DNA of 64,000 bases, from positions 3,085,501-3,149,500 of the forward strand of contig NZ_VFQC01000001.1 of assembly GCF_006717075.1 (NCBI RefSeq). Reading direction: 5' to 3'. Of this stretch, positions 63,009 to 64,000 are shown in pieces (positions within the stretch are counted from its first letter, which is position 1; the number at the start of each line of letters is the position of its first letter). The translations under genes were made by a program, and so were the position numbers. The notes under the pieces are model-generated. The model did not search any database and had not been told where the DNA came from. It worked only from the letters and a program-made list of their open reading frames with translations. Source of the DNA: Haloactinospora alba. GTDB taxonomy: Bacteria > Actinomycetota > Actinomycetes > Streptosporangiales > Streptosporangiaceae.

Positions 63009-64000
63009 GTGTCTGCTGTCACGTCCCCCCATGCTTCGCACGACTGGCCCACGACCCTCGGTGCTCTGCGGGCGAGCGGGCACCGGCACCGCTCCGTGGG
63101 ATCCGAGGTGCGCCAGAATCTGCACGCCCGGCTGCGTTCGGGGGAGGAGCGCTTCCCCGGCGTCGTGGGTTTCGACACGACGGTGCTGCCGCAGCTGGAG
63201 CGGGCGCTGCTGGCCGGTCACGACGTGCTCCTGGTCGGACGGCACGGCCAGGGCAGGAGCCGTCTGCTGCGCGCCGTGGCGGCGCTGCTCGACGAGTGGA
63301 CCCCCGCGGTGGCGGGGTGCGCCGTCAACGATCACCCCTACGCGCCGGTGTGCCCCGCCTGCCGGGAGGCCGCGGCCGAGGCGGGCGAGGACCTGCCGGT
63401 GGTATGGCGGCACCGCACGGAGCGGTACAACGAGAAGCTGTGCACCCCCGACACGAGTGTCGGCGACCTCATCGGCGACATCGACCCGGTGAGGCTGGCT
63501 GACGGGTACCCCCTCAGCGACCCGCGCGCCGTGCACTACGGGCTGGTTCCGCGCACCAACCGCGGGGTGGTCGGTGTGAACGAGCTTCCGGAGCTGGCGG
63601 CCCAACTGCAGGTGGCGCTGTTGGACGTGCTGGAGGAACGCGAGGCCCACGTCCGCGGCCACACGCTGCGGCTGCCGCTGGACGTGCTGGTGCTCGCCAC
63701 CGCCAACCCGGAGAACCCCACGCGCCGCGGCCGGATCGTGGCGCCGCTCAGGGACCGGTTCGGCGCCCATGTGCGGACCCACTACCCGGAGGATCCCGAC
63801 GCGGAGGCGGCCCTGATCCGCCAGGAGGCGCGGGTGGACGACGGCCCGGACGTTCCCGACCACCTGATGGAGATCGCCGCCCGGTTCGTCCGGCTCGTGC
63901 GGGAGTCGCCGTCCGTGGACGAACGTTGCGGTGTCTCGACCCGGCTCGGCACCGACGCCGTGGAGACCGCGGCGGCCTCGGCCGCGCGGCGCGGCGCCCT
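63009..64000 (+). CDS. Magnesium-chelatase-like / MoxR-type AAA ATPase, 5' part (runs off right edge)
   Basis: The frame starts with a GTG (SAVTSPHASHDWPTTLGALR) and is open to base 64000 (~330 codons). It matches actinobacterial magnesium-chelatase subunit I-like AAA+ proteins: DDEWTP-type motif LLDEWTPAVAGCAVNDHPYA, YNEKLCTPDTSVGDLIGDID, FGLVPRTN-type GLVPRTNRGVVGVNELPEL, and VLVLATANPENPTRRGRIVA. In this gene the P-loop reads GRHGQGRSR where relatives have GERGQAKTR, so the invariant Lys is Arg. These ATPases often work with a VWA-domain partner encoded next to them; that partner would lie beyond the edge. Confidence 0.85.
   Translation, partial: MSAVTSPHASHDWPTTLGALRASGHRHRSVGSEVRQNLHARLRSGEERFPGVVGFDTTVLPQLERALLAGHDVLLVGRHGQGRSRLLRAVAALLDEWTPAVAGCAVNDHPYAPVCPACREAAAEAGEDLPVVWRHRTERYNEKLCTPDTSVGDLIGDIDPVRLADGYPLSDPRAVHYGLVPRTNRGVVGVNELPELAAQLQVALLDVLEEREAHVRGHTLRLPLDVLVLATANPENPTRRGRIVAPLRDRFGAHVRTHYPEDPDAEAALIRQEARVDDGPDVPDHLMEIAARFVRLVRESPSVDERCGVSTRLGTDAVETAAASAARRGA

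Overview
The window is uniformly very GC-rich DNA with dense, short-spaced genes and frequent GTG/TTG starts. It has an actinobacterial gene repertoire: mycothiol S-conjugate amidase, an SCO7613-type giant membrane protein, DUF1707, DUF4307 and DUF6542 proteins, a second prenyl synthase, and a PIN-PhoH protein. I infer an actinomycete of the Nocardiopsis/Streptomonospora type (Nocardiopsidaceae) or a close relative. Genus is not proven by the sequence.

Layout. 1-8307 (minus strand) is part of a Tcp-type conjugation/type IV secretion operon: TcpC, a TcpD-like membrane protein, a TcpE domain fused through a long disordered linker to a ParA/MinD-like ATPase, a VirB4-like ATPase, and the start of a large membrane protein that runs off the left edge. 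8766-13929 is accessory: a DUF1444-like protein, a small P-loop kinase broken by a 10-bp duplication, an esterase, and a divergent TetR/NmrA pair with two 17-bp operators. 14044-17075 holds ychF, an FkbM methyltransferase and a DUF6221 protein. 17410-20742 is a polymorphic toxin locus: a toxin with a pilin-like N-terminus and a HINT domain, AT-rich toxin tip and immunity genes, an orphan toxin tail, and a frameshifted immunity gene.

21085-37579 is mostly core metabolism and housekeeping: DinB, rmuC, xseB-xseA, lipid-droplet-type protein, ispH, TetR, glpX, DUF3352, an ABC exporter, DUF1707, fumC and a Ser/Thr kinase. 37637-41680 (minus) is a compact uncharacterised module of sigma factor, single-TM peptide, ABC ATPase, two membrane proteins and a site-2 (M50) protease. 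I consider it the best candidate for an undescribed system. 42225-54047 carries a transglycosylase-like secreted protein, the 1831-residue membrane protein, a GDSL esterase, phoD, phoH and an isoprenyl synthase. 54251-59006 holds a DUF255 protein, mca, DUF4307 and greA. 59169-61691 is a tandem family of three RDD genes: the first frameshifted at a C10 tract, the second intact, the third cut off by an intact IS481-family element. The right edge has a FIST sensor gene divergent from a magnesium-chelatase-like ATPase.

Repeats: two related ~160-bp elements with terminal inverted repeats (33408-33571 and 42068-42227) look like a non-autonomous mobile element family. Four genes or gene pieces are interrupted (kinase, immunity gene, two RDD genes). 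No tRNA, rRNA or CRISPR array was seen. Starts were chosen by Shine-Dalgarno match, coupling to neighbours and family length. All family names rest on recognising motifs by eye, not on a database search.
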